This document shows, in pieces, positions 7,546 to 11,080 of a DNA stretch of 11,080 bases. The stretch covers positions 1,422 through 12,501 of the forward strand of contig NW_006768910.1 in the NCBI RefSeq assembly GCF_000204055.1. The letters are read 5' to 3'. Source of the DNA: Melampsora larici-populina 98AG31 (Eukaryota > Basidiomycota > Pucciniomycetes > Pucciniales > Melampsoraceae). The notes beneath the pieces were generated by a model. That model was not told the origin of the DNA. It searched no databases and saw nothing but the letters and a program-made list of their open reading frames with translations. The position numbers and the translations under genes were made by a program. The first letter of the stretch is position 1. Each line of letters opens with the position of its first letter.

Positions 7546-8207
7546 CCTCTACCCCTACTTTCCTGCTTCTTCCAAAGGCTTCTGCACTTGTTGAGGACAT
7601 TTCCAAGCTGTGACACTCTCAAAAACATCAAATGTCAGGCTTCTGACCCCACTTTGTGTCCTTGATGAATCCAGTGGTTCTAGTTCAGATGTGATTCAAA
7701 TATTGTGCAGATGTACTAGGGGACAAGTCAAAACCACTTGGTGCGGTAAGCATGGATGGGCAAGGTCTTGACATACATGAGAAATATGTTTCGGTGTTTG
7801 ACTTTTTCTGACACAAGCACAAGAAAGAAATGACATTTTTACAGGTCTTTTTGTTCAACTTATGATACCGTTTGATTCAACAACAAAAAATATATATAAA
7901 AGAATCATTAAAAAAATTGAACAGATTTAAGCCCAATACCCAATAAACATATGAAACAAGTAAACACTCAATATAAAACAGGATATGATATTTTGTATAT
8001 ATTTTTGTCCAACACCAAAGAAAGAGATGTTTTTTTTACAGCATTTTGCACCTCCTGAGATTTTTCCAATATACAAGTAAAAAAAAGAGAAATATGATTT
8101 GATAATGATTGAGATGATTCTATAAAATACCCTTCACAAAACCTTGAAAGAAAATAGATTTTTTTGATAACAATTGATATGATTCAATGAATAACCTTTG
8201 GAAATTC
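7546..8207. other. AT-rich intergenic spacer
   Basis: No gene is seen. The part from about 7860 to 8200 is strongly AT-rich with A and T runs. Part of 7546-7700 is probably promoter of the 6225-7397 gene, which is transcribed leftward. Confidence 0.5.
8101..8198. repeat. Two diverged direct repeats in AT-rich spacer
   Basis: GATAATGATTGAGATGATTC and following bases (8101-8134) recur as GATAACAATTGATATGATTC and following bases (8166-8198). Most positions match and the start-to-start distance is 65 bp. Given the skewed composition this may be an old tandem duplication of spacer DNA. Confidence 0.45.
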
Positions 8208-8615
8208 CTATGATGCAACTGCCATTGCGTACTTGTTTCCAACCTTTCTCATCAAATGCTCATTGAGGGTTTGGAGCTCAATGTGCTTCTCAGACAACTC
8301 CAGGCCCTCAACTTCCAGCTCCCCAAGTTGATTCAGAAATTCTTCTCTAATTAAGCACTTGGGAAATCACTGTGGTGGGAGTTGGTCTTCCGGATTGACA
8401 GCAGCAGGTGAGGATTCAGCCCTGGCTGCCTGAAACTTGGCCACATTGGTCTTCTGGGCCTTTGTTGAGTCTGGGTTCTTTCTGGCCATTTCGTCAGCAA
8501 GGTGAATCAATTGATCCAGCTCTGGCTTTCTCCAAGCTAGCTTGATCCGACGTTGATGTGCCGGCTTTGCTGGGGTTGCAGGGACCGTCTCAGTGTCTGA
8601 ATGCACTTCGTCCAT
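8208..8615 (-). pseudogene. Coiled-coil hypothetical protein interrupted by in-frame TGA
   Basis: From ATG at 8615 the frame encodes 82 residues starting MDEVHSDTETVPATPAKPAH and ending EDQLPPQ, then TGA at 8367-8369. The same frame stays open for 52 more codons to TAG at 8208-8210. That extension is protein-like: it has heptad-style Leu/Glu spacing (LGELEVEGLELSEKHIELQ), consistent with a short coiled coil, then a basic end. I read the TGA as a nonsense change in a 134-residue-plus protein. A truncated functional product and stop-codon readthrough are alternatives. The ATG lies 2 nt after the stop of the upstream decayed gene on the same strand, in a different frame. Function unknown; the N-terminal half is acidic and Thr/Pro/Ala-rich and then basic. 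Confidence 0.6.
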
Positions 8616-9223
8616 TACTAGGAGTAGTTGATGGGTGTCCGTGAAGCCTTTGATGTGTTTCGAAATGGCTTGTAAGCGTGATTGAGCAACCTAAGGTTTT
8701 CATTGGTCAGTTCTCAGTTCAGTCAGAATCAGAGAAGCAGCGGAAATCATTACTTTTGTCCTTAAGGCCTTCATAGCTTTCCTGTCCTTAGATTCAAGCA
8801 GCCTCTTAGCATATTTTTCAGCTCCGCCCGGGGTTGCTATGAGTGCCTTGTCTTTTTCCTCCTGACTATATTTGGCACGCTTGCCACTTAGCCACTTGGT
8901 GAGGATTCTTTGGCCAGCTTGGGGGTTTCGTCAGACTGTGGGATATCATAGTAGGCAGGGACTCCTCTGGCATTATAACACTCTAGCCAAGCCGCCAGAA
9001 GACAGTTGAGTACAGCCGAGTTCCAAGGAGTGTTGATAGTATTATTCCATTGGAGTGTCAAACGTGGGAATCCGGCAGCCGCCAGAGAAGCTTCTGCTAG
9101 AGCTAATCTACTTGGTTCATAACTCTGCACAGAAGTAGTGGCAAGAGCAACCCTGGACATGAATCCTTTTTTAGGGGCCCTGTTGGTCCATTTATTAAAC
9201 TTCATTACTTCTTTTCTCTTTCT

Positions 9224-9796
9224 CTAGAATAAGGCTCCACGCCTATATCAACTTAGTGGTGATCTAGGCGGGAGCAGTGAGGGCTAGAGGCCCCATTGTG
9301 ATCTGAAAGTCACGAATGGGGCCAGTTTTGGTAATCATACTGATCCTTGAAGGAAATTTGATGGAGACTTATTAATCTTCTTCATTAAATTTTCTCCAGG
9401 GGCGTGATTACCTAGGAAGAGATAAGAGGCAGAGCCGGTGTCCCGTACCGGTTCTCACTGAGAATGTAGGGTGGGCGGGATGGAATTTGAAAGGAAGCTT
9501 ATTCTTTCGAGAGTAAAGAAAGAAATAGAAAGTTAAAGAGAATAATTGAGATTGTAAAATGATAACTAGGAAAGTGGACGAGAGGACTAAACTCGTGTGT
9601 AGAGAGAAGATGACTCTACCTTATAGTTCTCTTTCCTCCGCGGAACTCCACGAGATGATGACGTCTTCAATTATCCAAATAGGATACTAGTCTCATCCCC
9701 TCCTTAGTCCGTACAACTGTCTGAGAATCAATTTACGGAAAAGGCTCATTTTACCATGGACAAGCTTGACAATGCGTACCTTTTGCAAAGACCTAC
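9224..9796. other. Hairpin-rich segment splitting the decayed gene: insertion or long intron
   Basis: On the minus strand the upstream coding exon meets GTAGGT at 9796, and the downstream coding part is preceded by TTCTAG ending at 9224. Removing 9224-9796 would join AEW to RKRKEVMKFNKW in phase 0. At 573 bp this is far longer than the other introns here. The segment also holds four hairpins and a low-complexity purine tract (9480-9560 on the plus strand). It is either an intron enlarged by an inserted repeat or a plain insertion. A solo LTR is conceivable, but I see no convincing TG...CA ends or target-site duplication. Confidence 0.45.
9235..9456. repeat. Cluster of four consecutive hairpins
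   Basis: H1: GCCTATATCA (9241-9250) with TGATCTAGGC (9260-9269), 9 of 10 paired, with outer CTCC/GGAG. H2: perfect GGCCCCATT (9289-9297) with AATGGGGCC (9315-9323), enclosing GTGA/TCAC. H3: GGTAATCA (9330-9337) with TGATTACC (9405-9412), whose interior also pairs partly (AAATTT and GGAGA/TCTCC segments). H4: CCGGT core (9435-9439) with ACCGG (9447-9451), extended with one mismatch. Four adjacent stems in about 220 bp suggest a structured repeat or RNA; the family is not recognised. Confidence 0.65.
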
Positions 9797-10335
9797 CCAT
9801 TCCGCAACTACCTCCTTGGTGACTATTTTCTTGAGCTCTGCTTTGTAAGTATTGGATGCTTTAGGGTTGGTGGCAAGCTTCTGAGCCATCTTTTGTTTGA
9901 TTTCGTACTCTATAAAATCCTCACGATTCTTGTTGTGAGAATTCCAGGCTTCCACTTCAGTAATTTTGGCTGGTGCTGGCAGGTGGTGCTTGGTGATTTG
10001 ACTGACATCAACTTGAGAGGAGGAGGGGGAAGTGGACTGGCGGGGGAGGCCCAGTAGTGCCCTGGCCCACTCATGAATAGCTGCAGTGAGGCCTGGCGGA
10101 GCTTCAGTTTTGGGTGATTTTCTTAAGCGTGATTCTTCAGCCTTTTGCTGTCTGTCAGCAGCCTTCCTCTGCCCGTCCTGCATCCTCTGATACTTGGCTG
10201 CAGCTGTTTGCTCAAAAGTCAAGCCTTCATCTTCTGTCTGATGGCCTGAATGAAATAATGAACATGTTATTGACCACCCTCTTGTCAAATATATATAGAT
10301 AGGTGGGTCAAAAACAAACCATGAAGACAATCCAT

Positions 10336-11080
10336 CAGTGGATCCCTGGGTGCAGGTCCTGCTGGGGCGCCTGCTGGGCAGTGGTAAGATGATCATCATC
10401 ATCAAGCAGGTGGGAGGGAGGGGATGCAATCAGAAAAAAAATGCACCAAAAGAGAGATGGGACATGGAAATGAAGCAGGGATGATTGTGAGAAATGTCAG
10501 ATGGAAAAGGTAGAAGTCAAAGTGAACAGAAATACACAAACAATGAGAGCCAAGTCAGATAGGAATGATTGAAGGCAGACGGAGAAAGAATTGAGTTTGG
10601 GATTCAATAAGAAAGTAAGGAAAAAAGGACCCATTGAAAGATATGTATATGTATATTTGGACGGTACCAGGGAAGAGACAGAGATATGTATATGAAAAAG
10701 ACAAGCCAGAGCAACAGGTGAAAAATCCCAGGTATTGAGGTCATGACAGCATCCCAAATTTGATTATAAAGATGGGGGACATTTGAGTTCATGAGAAGAA
10801 TCATGAGAAAGTAGGTACCAGAAATTAGCGTGAGAGAAGGAAATAAGTTTTAAATATACATCAACCACAAGTCAGCCATTGTCATTTGTCAAGTTGGAAA
10901 AGACTAGTACTGCTGACCTTCTCCTGAGCTCATGATTGTATGGGTGTATGGGGAATTATATTGATGAATCAGTGGTGGAGGTCTTTTGATGATGGAAAAA
11001 TAATTTAAAGAGGATGAAAGTGGCTGGGTGAGTCAGCCAAGAGGGCACAGGTTATATATGAGAAACTCCCTTTGTGATTG
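10336..11080. other. Upstream flank of the decayed minus-strand gene
   Basis: The plus strand is purine-rich, so the minus strand is a C/T-rich leader- or promoter-like sequence. Minus-strand frames at 10497-10757 and 10604-10804 are hydrophobic by composition only, without splice or start support. Between 10336 and about 10430 the minus strand has a TGATGATGATGA run and a frame with Pro/Ala/Gln-rich text (HLTTAQQAPQQDLHPGIH) that may be remnant N-terminal coding sequence in a shifted frame. I see no other feature. Confidence 0.4.

Larger units (their letters stand above)
8618..10335 (-). pseudogene. Decayed hypothetical gene with two frameshifts, split by a 573-bp segment
   Basis: Reading leftward: ATG at 10335 (MDCLH), a 74-bp intron (10246-10319, donor GTTTGT, acceptor CAG), then an exon from 10245 with GHQTEDEGLTFEQTAAAKYQ, a Gln/Lys/Arg-rich helical stretch, a Pro/Ser linker and a charged region (EYEIKQKMAQKLATNPKA, then VVAEWVGLCKRYAL). 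The frame breaks at about 9746-9796 and resumes near 9223 as RKRKEVMKFNKWTNRAPKKG, running to LAKESSPSG. Loss of one base near 8905 explains that stop, because the next frame continues KWLSGKRAKYSQEEKDKA and on to ILTELRTDQ with TGA at 8700-8702. A second shift there leads to ENLRLLNHAYKPFRN and a stop at 8618-8620. Fragment order is collinear, so this is one former gene. It resembles anonymous multicopy rust proteins; no catalytic motif is recognised. A Gly/Ala/Pro-rich frame just upstream of 10335 may be more N-terminal sequence. Confidence 0.6.

Noticed and set aside
7615..7850. Possible terminal inverted repeat from TGACACTCTC to a TTTTTCTGACAC end
   Set aside because: Matching bases are few and interrupted; no target duplication.
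9215..9274. Second Helitron 3' end on the minus strand (hairpin followed by CTAG)
   Set aside because: The base after CTAG is A rather than T and the hairpin lies further from the end; weaker than the site at 5967.
10497..10804. Hydrophobic minus-strand frames
   Set aside because: They arise from a C/T-rich strand upstream of the decayed gene and have no supporting signals.

Overview
The window looks like nuclear DNA of a basidiomycete, most likely a rust fungus (Pucciniales, Puccinia-like). The reasons are spliceosomal introns of 51-79 bp with fungal donor and branch motifs, a TATA-box promoter, gene-sparse repeat-rich DNA, and predicted proteins resembling the large anonymous families I associate with rust genomes. 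The organism call is inference; no marker gene is present. I see no bacterial operon, rRNA, tRNA or CRISPR array.

Layout. 1-2306 is non-coding: hairpins and nested repeats (1-255), two tandem arrays that both have an 11-bp period (297-340 and 1144-1220), and a quasi-palindromic block built on a CAATAC motif (1776-2076). 2307-3180 holds two diverged copies of a palindrome-headed repeat. Between them sits a 226-bp foldback element whose two 102-nt arms align without gaps. 3181-4660 has no firm gene. 4661-5967 (+) reads as an intron-dense gene or gene remnant of up to seven exons containing an internally duplicated module; it ends inside a sequence with the form of a Helitron 3' terminus (5942-5967). 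6225-7397 (-) is the best intact gene: three exons, 348 aa, with a TATA box upstream. 7546-8207 is AT-rich spacer. 8208-10335 (-) holds two adjacent decayed coding regions: a coiled-coil protein with an in-frame TGA (8208-8615), and a longer gene with frameshifts that is split by a hairpin-rich 573-bp segment (9224-9796). 10336-11080 is probably its upstream flank.

There is no evidence that the genes form one pathway. The overall picture is repeat-driven genome expansion: lineage-specific multicopy genes in intact and decaying states, foldback elements, and a possible Helitron carrying intron-containing gene fragments. The main new readings are the spliced models at 4661-5967 and 6225-7397, the possible Helitron end, the foldback element, the palindrome pair with different repeat-unit numbers, and the specific lesions in the 8208-10335 genes.
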